Source: Comamonas sp. SCN 67-35
Lineage (GTDB): Bacteria; Pseudomonadota; Gammaproteobacteria; Burkholderiales; Burkholderiaceae_C
Direction of reading: 5' to 3'
NCBI GenBank assembly: GCA_001725255.1
Contig: MEFV01000021.1
Location: forward strand, 1-64,000
DNA: 64,000 bases
Each line of letters opens with the position of its first letter. Within the stretch, counting starts at the first letter, position 1. Shown piece by piece: positions 21,454 to 29,538 of this stretch. A program made the translations under genes and the position numbers. The notes below the pieces were generated by a model that made no database searches, was not told the DNA's origin, and saw only the letters and a program-made list of their open reading frames with translations.

Positions 21454-22647
21454 ATGGATTTCGATTTCACCGACGACCAGGAACAATTGCGCGACGCGGT
21501 GCGCCGCTGGGTGGCCAAGGCCTACGGCTTCGAGCGCCGGCGCGCCATCGCCGCCGCGGGCGGCTTTGACCGCGCGGTGCTGGGCGAGCTGGCCGAGCTG
21601 GGCCTGACGGCGCTCACCGTGCCCGAGGCGCAGGGGGGGCTGGGTCAGGGCGCGGTCGATGCGATGGTGGTGATGGAGGAACTCGGCCGCGGCCTGGTGC
21701 TCGCGCCGCTGGCGCAGACGCTGATCGTGGCCGAGGTGCTGGCACGGCACGCGCCCGAGGCCATGCAGGCCGCATGGCTGCCGCGCATCGCCAATGGCGA
21801 CGCGCTCGTGGTGCTGGCGCAGCAGGAGCGCAAGGCGCGCTACCGGCTCGACGTTTGTGATGCGAAAGCGGTTCAAACACAGTCAGGACATGCGCTGACA
21901 GCTCATAAAAGCATAGTTCCCGCGGGTGATAGTGCCGATGCCTTCCTCGTGCCCGCGCAGCTCGGTGACCGCATGGCGCTCTTTCTCGTGGAGCGACACG
22001 CCAGCGGCGTGGCGACACAGGGCTACGGCACGCAGGAGGGTGGGCGTGCGGCGGAACTCGTGCTTACCAACGCACCGGCAACGCTGGTCACAACCGACGG
22101 CCTGGCGGCGCTGGAGCTGGCGCAGGACGTGGGCATCGCCGCCACCTGCGCCTACGCCGTCGGCGTGATGGACGAGACGCTGCGCGTGACCGCCGAGTAC
22201 ATGAACCAGCGCAAGCAGTTCGGCGTGACCATCGCGAGCTTCCAGGCGCTGCGCCACCGCATGGCCGACATGAAGATGCAGCTCGAACTCGCGCGCTCGA
22301 TGAGCTACTACGCCAGCCTCAAGCTCGGCGCGAGCGCCGACGAGCGCCGCCAGGCGCTGTCCCGCGCCAAGGTGCAGCTCGGCCAATCGATGCGCTTCGT
22401 CGGCCAGCAGGCGGTGCAGCTGCACGGCGGCATCGGCGTGACCGACGAGTACATCGTGAGCCACTACTTCAAGACGCTCACGCAACTGGAGATGAGCTGG
22501 GGCGACACGCTGCACCACCTGGGCGAGGTGTCACGGCGGGGGTGTTTGCGTAGATTGGCCACGGTGCGGACGCGCCCTGATCTGCCGGGCTGCGCCCCAG
22601 TGACTACTCCAGCAATTCTCCATCCACGTAGAGACAGAGTCGGTTGA
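21454..22647 (+). pseudogene. Acyl-CoA dehydrogenase (small-subunit-like), 3' end disrupted by island
   Basis: The ATG at 21454 has a good GGAG site. Residues 1-359 are a normal acyl-CoA dehydrogenase (FDFTDDQEQLRDAVRRW, MNQRKQFGVTIASFQALRHRMADMK, QLHGGIGVTDEYIVSHYFK). After HHLGEVS the frame is shifted by an extra AC (22533-22534) and continues into the island as a 39-residue Arg/Pro-rich tail ending at 22647, overlapping the ABC ATPase gene. The second copy of the 3' end, at 31679-31796, reads HHLGEVSAGVFA and stops; joining the two would give a 365-residue protein. The enzyme may still fold because only the extreme C-terminus is changed. Confidence 0.85.
22434..22549 (+). repeat. Direct repeat, left copy (acyl-CoA dehydrogenase 3' end)
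   Basis: 116 bp from CGGCGTGACCGACGAG to GGGGGTGTTTGC. It matches 31679-31792 at every base except for a 2-bp AC insertion at 22533-22534. It marks the left junction of the island. Confidence 0.97.
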
Positions 22648-23659
22648 AGCGCACCGCCAACGGCGCACCTGGCGGGGGCACAGCCTTGTCGCGCGAGAGC
22701 TTCATACGGGCACGGTGCCCGCCGATCGAGACCTCCACCACCCGTGCGCTACCATGATCCTCGATGCCTTCGATCATGGCCGGAAACCCGTCCCGATCGG
22801 ACGGATCGGTGAAGGCCATGTGTTCCGGCCGTACGCCGAGCATGATTTCACCTGCGGGCGGGTGGGTCGTCACTCCGGCGATGGGCAGGCCGGCGAGTGC
22901 CAGCGACTGCGCCCGACGCTCCAGCGGGAGGAAGTTCATTCCCGGTGAACCGATGAAATGACCAACGTAGGGGTTGAGCGGCCGCTCGAACAGGGTTTCG
23001 GGCGTGCCCCGCTGCACGACCCGGCCGTTCTTCATCACGAGGATTTCGTCGGCAAACGTCATCGCTTCGTTCTGGTCATGCGTGACGTAAATCACCGTGA
23101 CCCTGGCATAGGCATGCGCCTGCTTGATGCGTCGGCGCAGCTCGAACTTCATTTGCGGGTCGATCACCGTCAGGGGCTCATCCATCAGGATGGCGGCCAC
23201 GTCGTCCCGAACCAGGCCGCGTCCTAGCGAGATGAGCTGTTTCTCGTCTACGGTCAGTCCGCGTGCGGGGCGACCGAGCCGATCCGACAACCCAAGCATC
23301 CCGGCGATTTCATCGACCCGGCGGGCGATGCGCTCGCGGTCCCATTTTCGGCATTGCAACGGGAACGCCAGGTTCTCGAAGACGGTCTTGGACTGGTAGA
23401 TCACGGGAAACTGGAAGACCTGCGCGATGTTGCGTCGCGCCGTCGGAACCAGGGTCACGTCCGTGTCATTGAACAGAACCTGCCCTTCGGACGGCTGCAG
23501 CAGACCCGAAATGATGTTGAGCATGGTCGTCTTGCCGCACCCCGATGGCCCGAGCAGCGCGTACGTCTTGCCGTGCTCGAACACGAGATCCGCGGGCTGA
23601 AGGGCGTAGCTCCCCGCTGCGTAGGCATGCCCCACGTGATGGAGACGAATGCTGCTCAT
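22604..23659 (-). CDS. ABC importer ATPase with degenerate signature motif (GlpT-like)
   Basis: A cytoplasmic ATPase of 351 residues. Walker A GPSGCGKTT (37-45), Q-loop Gln83 (QVFQFP), Walker B AAILMDEP with Glu161, and switch His194 (YVTHDQNEA) are present. The signature LSGGQ is replaced by LTVDEKQ (135-141). A C-terminal TOBE-like domain follows (MLGVRPEHMAF, residues about 270-350). From memory the GlpT ATPase of the rhizobial glycerol importer has a similar altered signature. The start overlaps the preceding ATPase stop by ATGA. It is the last gene of the island operon and its end overlaps the disrupted acyl-CoA dehydrogenase frame. Confidence 0.88.
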   Translation of the reverse strand: MSSIRLHHVGHAYAAGSYALQPADLVFEHGKTYALLGPSGCGKTTMLNIISGLLQPSEGQVLFNDTDVTLVPTARRNIAQVFQFPVIYQSKTVFENLAFPLQCRKWDRERIARRVDEIAGMLGLSDRLGRPARGLTVDEKQLISLGRGLVRDDVAAILMDEPLTVIDPQMKFELRRRIKQAHAYARVTVIYVTHDQNEAMTFADEILVMKNGRVVQRGTPETLFERPLNPYVGHFIGSPGMNFLPLERRAQSLALAGLPIAGVTTHPPAGEIMLGVRPEHMAFTDPSDRDGFPAMIEGIEDHGSARVVEVSIGGHRARMKLSRDKAVPPPGAPLAVRFNRLCLYVDGELLE

Positions 23660-24738
23660 GACGCCGCTCCCGTCGCGGGCGCGGCCAACAGGCGTTCGCC
23701 GGCATCGAGTTCAAAGGCAAAGAGGCGATCGGCGGGAATTTCGATGCCCACGTTGCGTCCCTCTTCAAGCACATGTACCCCCTCGATTTGCAGCGCCAGC
23801 GGACCCGTCGGGGCATCGAGATACAGAAACGTCTCGGAACCCGACACCTCGGAGAACGTCACTCGCCCTTGCAGGGTGGAGCCCCCGAGCCGAAGCTCGT
23901 TGGCGCGTATGCCAAAGCGGTAGTTTCCATTGGCCAGATCGCGCAGGTGAGGCGGCAAGGGCACGGTGACGGAGCGGGTCAGTTCCAGTCCCGTGTCGGT
24001 CTTGCGCCCTTCGATGAAGCTCATCGGCGGGTCATTCACTACCTGCGCCACGGCCCGCGATGCGGGGTAGTCGAACACACGTGCTGGGGTGCCGATCTGC
24101 AAGACGCGGCCGTCGTGCATCACGACGACGGTGTCGCCCAGCAACATCGCCTCCACTGGCTCTGTCGTGTTGTAGATCATGATCGTATGCTGCTGTTGCG
24201 TCAGGAGACTGCGCAATTCGCTGCGCAGCTGTTCACGAAGCTTGAAATCCAGATTGACCAGCGGTTCGTCCAGCAGCAGGATGTCCGATTCGCGCGCCAG
24301 TGCGCGCGCCAGTGCCACGCGCTGTTGCTGGCCGCCTGATAGCTGTGATGGCCGCCGTCTCTCGAATGCCGACAGGCCGACCTTCTCCAGTACCGCATCG
24401 ACCCGCTGCCGTATTGTTTCTTCGGACAGGTTCTTGCGTCGAAGCGGGAATGCGACGTTTTCGTACACATTCAGATGCGGGTAGTTGATGAACTGCTGGT
24501 AGACCATGGCGATGTCGCGCTGCCAGGTGGGCAGGCGACTGTAGTCGCGCCCATCCACCTGAACTGTTCCCCGATCCAGGCGCTGCAGGCCTGCAATGCT
24601 GCGCATGAGCGTCGTCTTGCCCGCCAGTGTTCTTCCCAGCACGGTGGTCAATCGACCCCGTTCGAATTCGACCTCGATGTTGTCGAGATGCGCCACGCCC
24701 TCGACGACCAGGCCTATGTCATGCAGTTGCAGACTCAC
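23656..24738 (-). CDS. ABC importer ATPase lacking the switch histidine (GlpS-like)
   Basis: 360 residues from a GTG at 24738 with GAGG nine bases upstream. Walker A GRTLAGKTT (35-43), Q-loop Gln81/82, a canonical signature LSGGQQQR (133-140) and Walker B LLLDEP with Glu158 are intact. The H-loop, normally YVTHD, reads YNTTE (189-193), so the switch histidine is a threonine. The TOBE-like C-terminus is present (FGIRANELRLGG). With the partner ATPase this predicts a heterodimer with one consensus and one degenerate ATP site. It starts 11 bp after the permease gene. Confidence 0.88.
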   Translation of the reverse strand: MSLQLHDIGLVVEGVAHLDNIEVEFERGRLTTVLGRTLAGKTTLMRSIAGLQRLDRGTVQVDGRDYSRLPTWQRDIAMVYQQFINYPHLNVYENVAFPLRRKNLSEETIRQRVDAVLEKVGLSAFERRRPSQLSGGQQQRVALARALARESDILLLDEPLVNLDFKLREQLRSELRSLLTQQQHTIMIYNTTEPVEAMLLGDTVVVMHDGRVLQIGTPARVFDYPASRAVAQVVNDPPMSFIEGRKTDTGLELTRSVTVPLPPHLRDLANGNYRFGIRANELRLGGSTLQGRVTFSEVSGSETFLYLDAPTGPLALQIEGVHVLEEGRNVGIEIPADRLFAFELDAGERLLAAPATGAAS

Positions 24739-24749
24739 GTGGATTTTCC

Positions 24750-25598
24750 TCAGCGAATGGCACCGGCCAGCGTGCCGTGCGACAGGAAGCGCTCCACCAC
24801 GAACGCAATCAACAGCAGCGGAGCGACGGAGATCAGCGCTGAGGCCGACAGGCTCCACCAGGGCGTCACCGAGGAGTTCAACGCCACCACGGCAACGGGC
24901 AGCAATTGGGTGTCGGTGAAGGTCAGCGTGAACGCGAAGAAGAAATCGTTCCAGCCGAAAATCAGGCAGAACATCCCGGCGACGACGATCCCGGCCAACG
25001 AGTTGGGCAGGATCACCCGTCGAAACGCCTCGAACGGTGTGCAGCCGTCGAGTATCGCCATCTCGTCGATCTCGCGTGGAATGCCGTTGAAGAAGTCCAC
25101 CAGAATCCAGACGGCGATCGGAAGCAGCAATGCGACGTAGACAAAGATCAGACCGATCTTGCTGTCCAGCAACCCCAGCCATTTGAGCATCAGGAAGAAC
25201 GGAATGGCCAGCACGATCGGCGGCATGATGCGCTGTGAAACGAAGAAGAAAACCAAGTCGGTGTTCTTCACGAAACCGGCCCGATAGGTGAAGCGCGACA
25301 AGCCGTAGGCGGCCAGGCATCCCAGCACGATGCTGATCAGGCTGGCGCAGCCCGTCACGATCACGCTGTCGATGTAGGGTTTGACCACGTCGATCCCGCC
25401 CGCGCCGCTGCTGAACAGGCTGCGCCAACCGCTCAGCGATGGCTCGTACTGTAACCACGGGATGTAGGTGGGGCCTCCGGTCACGCCGCTGGCCGTCTTG
25501 AAGCTGGTCGTCAGGGCCCACAGGAACGGCGCGATGACAAACGCGCTCCAGATCAGGATGGCGCCATATTTGAGCGATAAATACAGTTTCGTCATCAT
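24750..25598 (-). CDS. ABC importer permease, MalG-type
   Basis: An inner-membrane subunit of 282 residues with six predicted helices. It begins MMTKLYLSLKYGAILIWSAFVIAPFLWAL, followed by the periplasmic loop typical of sugar permeases. The EAA loop that contacts the ATPase is PREIDEMAILDGCTPFEAFRRVILP (residues about 185-210). ATG at 25598 overlaps the stop of the previous permease by ATGA. It belongs to the carbohydrate-uptake CUT1 group; GlpQ of the glycerol importer is the closest relative I would expect. Confidence 0.9.
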   Translation of the reverse strand: MMTKLYLSLKYGAILIWSAFVIAPFLWALTTSFKTASGVTGGPTYIPWLQYEPSLSGWRSLFSSGAGGIDVVKPYIDSVIVTGCASLISIVLGCLAAYGLSRFTYRAGFVKNTDLVFFFVSQRIMPPIVLAIPFFLMLKWLGLLDSKIGLIFVYVALLLPIAVWILVDFFNGIPREIDEMAILDGCTPFEAFRRVILPNSLAGIVVAGMFCLIFGWNDFFFAFTLTFTDTQLLPVAVVALNSSVTPWWSLSASALISVAPLLLIAFVVERFLSHGTLAGAIR

Positions 25599-26476
25599 GC
25601 GGCCCTCCCCATCAGTGCGCGGTGCAACAGTTTCCCAAGGACCGTGAGCAGGACGATCATGATTACGAGGTAGGTGATCGACAGCGCCGCGGCGTAGCCG
25701 ATGTCGAAATCGCGCAGGCCCTTGATGTAGATGTAGTAACTGCTGGTCTCCGTGGCCGTGCCCGGTCCACCCGAGGTCAGGACGTAGACCGTCTCCATCA
25801 GCTTCGACGCCTCGATCAGGCGAATCATGATGGCTCCGATCGATACCGGTGCCATCAGCGGAAAGGTGACGTTGACGAATGTCCGCACGGGCCCGGCGCC
25901 GTCGATGGCGGCCGCCAGGAACGGCTCGCGCGGCAGGCTGATCAGACCGGCCAGCAGCAGCAGGAAGATGAAGGGCGTCCATTGCCAGACTTCCACCAGC
26001 ATCACGCTGGCCACGGCCCAGCCCCCTGAGGTGAGCCATGGCACGGGTCCGAGGCCCAGCATCGACAGGACGTCATTGGCGGGACCCAGCGACTCATGGA
26101 GAATCGTTCGCCAGATCACCGACATGATGACCGGCGTGGTCATCATCGGAATCAGGAACAGCACGCGAAAGAATCGCCGCGCCTTCACATCGTGCCATAC
26201 GAGCAGGGCCAATGCGAATCCGAGCACGTATTGAAGGGCGACCGTGCCCGTCGCCATGAAGCTGAGGCGCCCCAGCGATTGCCAGAACCGTGCGTCGAGC
26301 CAGAGCGCGGCGTAGTTGGCGCCGCCGATCCAGTCCAGATCGGGGTTGGTTGCATTCCAGCCCGATGCGCTGACGCGGATCGTGAACAGCAGCGGAAACA
26401 AAATGATCGCCAGCAGCGTCAGCAGTCCTGGCAGCAGGAACGCCAGCTTGTACGATCGAAGTCCGGTCTCGCCCAT
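25595..26476 (-). CDS. ABC importer permease, MalF-type
   Basis: An inner-membrane subunit of 293 residues with six predicted helices: first LAFLLPGLLTLLAIILFPLLFTI, last TYLVIMIVLLTVLGKLL. The EAA loop reads LPREPFLAAAIDGAGPVRTFVNVTFP, including the conserved Asp-Gly-Ala. It is 132 bp downstream of the binding-protein gene, separated from it by a strong hairpin, and overlaps the second permease gene by ATGA. A GlpP-like role in polyol uptake is inferred from the whole operon. Confidence 0.9.
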   Translation of the reverse strand: MGETGLRSYKLAFLLPGLLTLLAIILFPLLFTIRVSASGWNATNPDLDWIGGANYAALWLDARFWQSLGRLSFMATGTVALQYVLGFALALLVWHDVKARRFFRVLFLIPMMTTPVIMSVIWRTILHESLGPANDVLSMLGLGPVPWLTSGGWAVASVMLVEVWQWTPFIFLLLLAGLISLPREPFLAAAIDGAGPVRTFVNVTFPLMAPVSIGAIMIRLIEASKLMETVYVLTSGGPGTATETSSYYIYIKGLRDFDIGYAAALSITYLVIMIVLLTVLGKLLHRALMGRAA

Positions 26477-26503
26477 GGCAGTCTCGTGTTGGAGGCTTGG
26501 TGA

Positions 26504-26540
26504 ACGGCGTCCCGCGGTCCAGGTGCCGCGGGTCCGCCGT
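26504..26540 (-). promoter_or_regulatory. Intercistronic hairpin after the binding-protein gene
   Basis: ACGGCG-t-CCCGCGG / CCGCGGG-tc-CGCCGT forms a two-part stem of 7 plus 6 bp with an 8-base loop between the binding-protein and first permease genes. There is no T-run. In maltose-type operons such hairpins protect the upstream message, so that the abundant binding protein is made in excess of the membrane subunits. That role is inferred here. Confidence 0.65.
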
Positions 26541-26608
26541 GCTAAGCCGTTGGTGGATGGCCATCGGGTTGCCGATCCCGACGGCCAATGGAACGCACGT
26601 GCGTGGGT

Positions 26609-28207
26609 TCAGCGGCCCTTGTCCTCCAGTTCGACGACGTTCTTGTAGGCTGCACGGACCCGATCCGCGCCAATCTTGTTGACGATGCCGGTCCACTGCT
26701 GGGCGACTTCATCCAGCGCGGCCTGGGGTGTTTTTTGTCCGGCCATCGCCTCGGACACACCGTTGGCCAGCGTCGACATGAACTGGTTGACACCTGGCAC
26801 GCGCAGGTCGAACACCCGATTGTTGCTGTCGTCCATGCCGCCGAGGGTCTTCACGTACGCCTGCGCCACGGCCTTGTCCCAGCCGAGCTTGGTTTCCCAG
26901 AACGACGCCTCGAAGTGCGCTTTGCGATAGGGGTTGATCCCGAACCGGCCGATTCTCAAGTCCAGATCCGCGTTCGCCTCGTTGGAGAAAAAGCACAGGA
27001 AGTCAAAGGCCATGTCCTTGTTCTTGGACGACTTGGTGACCGCCGACGTCCAGCCCCAGGTGATGTAGGGCGGCGCATTCGGCGTCTCGAAATGATCCCA
27101 TTTTCCGGTGGTGCGGTTCCATACCTCATGGGCGCCCGGCAGGGGAGCGGCCCCCACCTTGTTGCGCAGCGGGTTGCCGGGCTCCATGGCCTGGATGAAG
27201 GCGTCATCCCAGCTGTAGCTCATCAGCGTCTGACCGCCGCCAAACGAGAAAATCTCGTCACCCAACCCGAAGTTCGTGCCCCCCGGCGGGAAGGCGGCCT
27301 TGGCCTTGACGAACATCTCCAGCGCGCGCACCCAGCCCGGGTTGTTCACCTGCGGCTTCATCGTCGCGAGATCGAAGAAAAAGCCTCCCTTCACATGGGG
27401 ATTCTTGGCGTAGGCGGCGGCCCGGCTGATGAAGGCGGAGAACATCAAGTCGTCGCGCTTGGTGACCTCCGCGCTGCCGAAGTGCGGTTTGCCATCGCCC
27501 GCCCAGTCCCAGCCGGAAAAGTAGGTCGCGATGTCGTTGTATTCCTCCCAGGTCGCCGGCACCTTCAGGTTCTTGCCGGTCTTCTCCTTGTATTTCGCCT
27601 TCATCTGCGGGTTGTCGAAGATGTCTGCGCGGTATTTCATGTAGTGGCGGTCGCCGTCCATGGGGTACTGCACCATCTGGCTGCCCCAGGTCGCCACGTC
27701 GCGGTAGTTGGGCGTGACGTCCTGCATGCCCGTGGAGGCGGCGAAGGTGGCCGGAACCGGTTCCAGGAAGTTGTGCACGTCCCCGATCCACAGCGACGCG
27801 TAGAACATCACGTCGTAGGCCGCCTGTCCGGTCTGAAACGGGATCATGATGCGCTGGTACAGGTCGCCAAACGGAATGTGGACGACATCGACCTTGGCGC
27901 CGGTGAGGTCCTCGAACTGTTTGGCGTGCAGATCGGTCGGCTCTCCAATCACCGGTACCGCATGCGTGATGATTTTCAGGGTGCGGCCCTTGTAGTTCTT
28001 CTTGGCGGTGGCCTCGTAGGAGCACATGCCGGGCACATCACTCGCCGTGCCGTATTTGGTGTAGTCGCCGTATTTGGCGTAGCTGATGTCGGCGGCGAAC
28101 GCGCCTGCGCTGGCCAGCAGGCACGAGGCCATGGCGAGTGCGCAGGGCAATGTGCGCAGGGGACGACGCGGGGCGGATGTGCCGATGGCTTTTGCTGCGT
28201 GTTTCAT
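26609..28207 (-). CDS. ABC importer periplasmic substrate-binding protein (family 1, GlpV-like)
   Basis: A protein of 532 residues, long for a family 1 solute-binding protein but close to the glycerol-binding GlpV. Its signal peptide runs to about residue 38 (PCALAMASCLLASAGAFA, cleavage before ADISYAKYG). The mature part has the family 1 fold openings KGRTLKIITHAVPV, LTGAKVDVVHIPFGDLYQRIM and the conserved TWEEYNDIATYFSG; ITWGWTSAVTKSSKNKDMAFDFL lies near the C-terminal lobe. The ligand cannot be read from sequence; a polyol such as glycerol or a related alcohol is the best guess given the ATPase pair and the adjacent alcohol dehydrogenase. Confidence 0.85.
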   Translation of the reverse strand: MKHAAKAIGTSAPRRPLRTLPCALAMASCLLASAGAFAADISYAKYGDYTKYGTASDVPGMCSYEATAKKNYKGRTLKIITHAVPVIGEPTDLHAKQFEDLTGAKVDVVHIPFGDLYQRIMIPFQTGQAAYDVMFYASLWIGDVHNFLEPVPATFAASTGMQDVTPNYRDVATWGSQMVQYPMDGDRHYMKYRADIFDNPQMKAKYKEKTGKNLKVPATWEEYNDIATYFSGWDWAGDGKPHFGSAEVTKRDDLMFSAFISRAAAYAKNPHVKGGFFFDLATMKPQVNNPGWVRALEMFVKAKAAFPPGGTNFGLGDEIFSFGGGQTLMSYSWDDAFIQAMEPGNPLRNKVGAAPLPGAHEVWNRTTGKWDHFETPNAPPYITWGWTSAVTKSSKNKDMAFDFLCFFSNEANADLDLRIGRFGINPYRKAHFEASFWETKLGWDKAVAQAYVKTLGGMDDSNNRVFDLRVPGVNQFMSTLANGVSEAMAGQKTPQAALDEVAQQWTGIVNKIGADRVRAAYKNVVELEDKGR

Positions 28208-28248
28208 TTTTGTCTCCGGTTTGGGATTGAGAATGTGTCGCTGACGGA

Positions 28249-29301
28249 TCAGGGAATGAGCACGGCGCGGCCGTGAATCTTGCCGTGGTGCAAGTCCTTG
28301 AGCGCCTGGTTGGCGTCGGCCAGGCGGTATTCCACGGTCGCCAGATGCACCAGCCCGCGATCGGCCAGAGCCATCAGCTCGACCAATTCCGCCCAGGTGC
28401 CAACGAGGTTGCCGATGATGTTTTTCTCGGTGATCACCATGTCCACGGTGGGCACCCGGATGTCTTCACCGTAGCCGACCACGTAGTAGCTGCCCATGGG
28501 CCGGGTCATGGCCAGACCCTTGGAGGTGGTGCCCTTCTCGCCGACGAAGTCGATCACGGCCTCCGCGCCCGCGCCCTCGGTCAGCGCCAACACGGCCTCC
28601 ACCTCGTTCCCGTCGGCGAGGATCAGATGGTCGGCGCCACTTTGGCTCGCCAACTTCAACGACGCTTCGGACTTGTCCACGACGATGATGTCGGCGGCGC
28701 ACATCGCCTTCAGGCACTGGATGCCGATGTGGCCGAGCCCCCCCGCGCCGATCACCACGCAGCGCTCACCGGGAAGGAGGTGGCGCGATGCCTTCTTGAC
28801 CGCGCGATAGGCGGTCAAACCGGCATCGGCATACGGGGCGACATCCTTGGGGGCGAGCGTCCTGGGCAGCGCCACCACGTTGCGTTGCGAAGTCGCCAGG
28901 TATTCGGCGTAGCCGCCATCGCTGTCCAGGCCCGGGAACTTGCCCGTGCCGTGCATGTCGTGACCGCGACGGCAGGCCAGACAGGTGCCGTTGTTGACCT
29001 TGGGGTGGACGATCACCGGGTCGCCCACCTTGAGGTTCTCGACGTCGCTGCCAATCGCCTCGATCCAGCCCGCGTTCTCGTGCCCCATGATCATCGGCAA
29101 CAGCGCGTTGCCCGTCGGATCCATATGGGGCTTCCAGACGCCCTCGATGATGTGCAGATCGGTCCGGCACACGCCAGCGCCGCCAATGCGGACGATGACA
29201 TCGGTTGATTTTTCTATCTTTGGATCGGGCACGATTTCGTCGTGGACCCAACGCTCGGCGGTCAGTGTCTCGTCGTAGTTATGCAGGACTTGTGCTCTCA
29301 T
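28249..29301 (-). CDS. Zinc-type NAD(P)-dependent alcohol dehydrogenase
   Basis: A medium-chain alcohol dehydrogenase of 350 residues from the ATG at 29301 with GGGAG upstream. Catalytic zinc ligands are the Cys in GVCRTD and the His-Glu of GHENAGW; the Rossmann motif is VIGAGGLGHIGIQ. The structural-zinc lobe is reduced: where the family has four cysteines it reads NGTCLACRRGHDMHG, with only two cysteines. It is the first gene behind the putative sigma-54 promoter, 41 bp before the binding-protein gene, so it probably oxidises the imported alcohol or a product of it. Confidence 0.9.
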   Translation of the reverse strand: MRAQVLHNYDETLTAERWVHDEIVPDPKIEKSTDVIVRIGGAGVCRTDLHIIEGVWKPHMDPTGNALLPMIMGHENAGWIEAIGSDVENLKVGDPVIVHPKVNNGTCLACRRGHDMHGTGKFPGLDSDGGYAEYLATSQRNVVALPRTLAPKDVAPYADAGLTAYRAVKKASRHLLPGERCVVIGAGGLGHIGIQCLKAMCAADIIVVDKSEASLKLASQSGADHLILADGNEVEAVLALTEGAGAEAVIDFVGEKGTTSKGLAMTRPMGSYYVVGYGEDIRVPTVDMVITEKNIIGNLVGTWAELVELMALADRGLVHLATVEYRLADANQALKDLHHGKIHGRAVLIP

Positions 29302-29349
29302 TGACTGGGTCTCCCGTTTCGGCGACATGCCGGTTGACGACAATCGAAT

Positions 29350-29365
29350 TGCACCTTTTGTGCCA
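29350..29365 (-). promoter_or_regulatory. Putative sigma-54 promoter of the dehydrogenase/transporter operon
   Basis: Read on the minus strand the sequence is TGGCAC-AAAAG-GTGCA. It fits the -24/-12 consensus TGGCAC-N5-TTGCW with one mismatch, and the GG-N10-GC spacing is exact. The expected start is near 29339, about 38 bases before the dehydrogenase ATG. The divergent gene encodes a sigma-54 activator, which makes the match unlikely to be chance. Confidence 0.8.
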
Positions 29366-29438
29366 GCTTCGCGGTACACCCTTGGCCGCAGGCATGGGCT
29401 GGCGCATTCCCGATGCCTGCTGTTCTCGGGGTGAACGA

Positions 29439-29469
29439 TGGACACTGTGCAATGTCCAGTAACTGGACA
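29439..29469. promoter_or_regulatory. Putative enhancer (upstream activator site) for the sigma-54 regulator
   Basis: TGTCCAGT-A-ACTGGACA (29453-29469) is a perfect palindrome. It overlaps a second pair, TGGACA-N8-TGTCCA (29439-29458), giving three TGGACA half-sites in alternating orientation. It lies roughly 110-130 bp upstream of the expected start of the dehydrogenase operon, the usual distance for a sigma-54 enhancer, and 70-100 bp upstream of the regulator's own start, so autoregulation is possible. Confidence 0.7.
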
Positions 29470-29538
29470 ACCACGACGACGTTGCGCACCGTAGAATTTT
29501 CCTCGGATCGACGTGCCAAGACACGCGCCAGGAGACAT

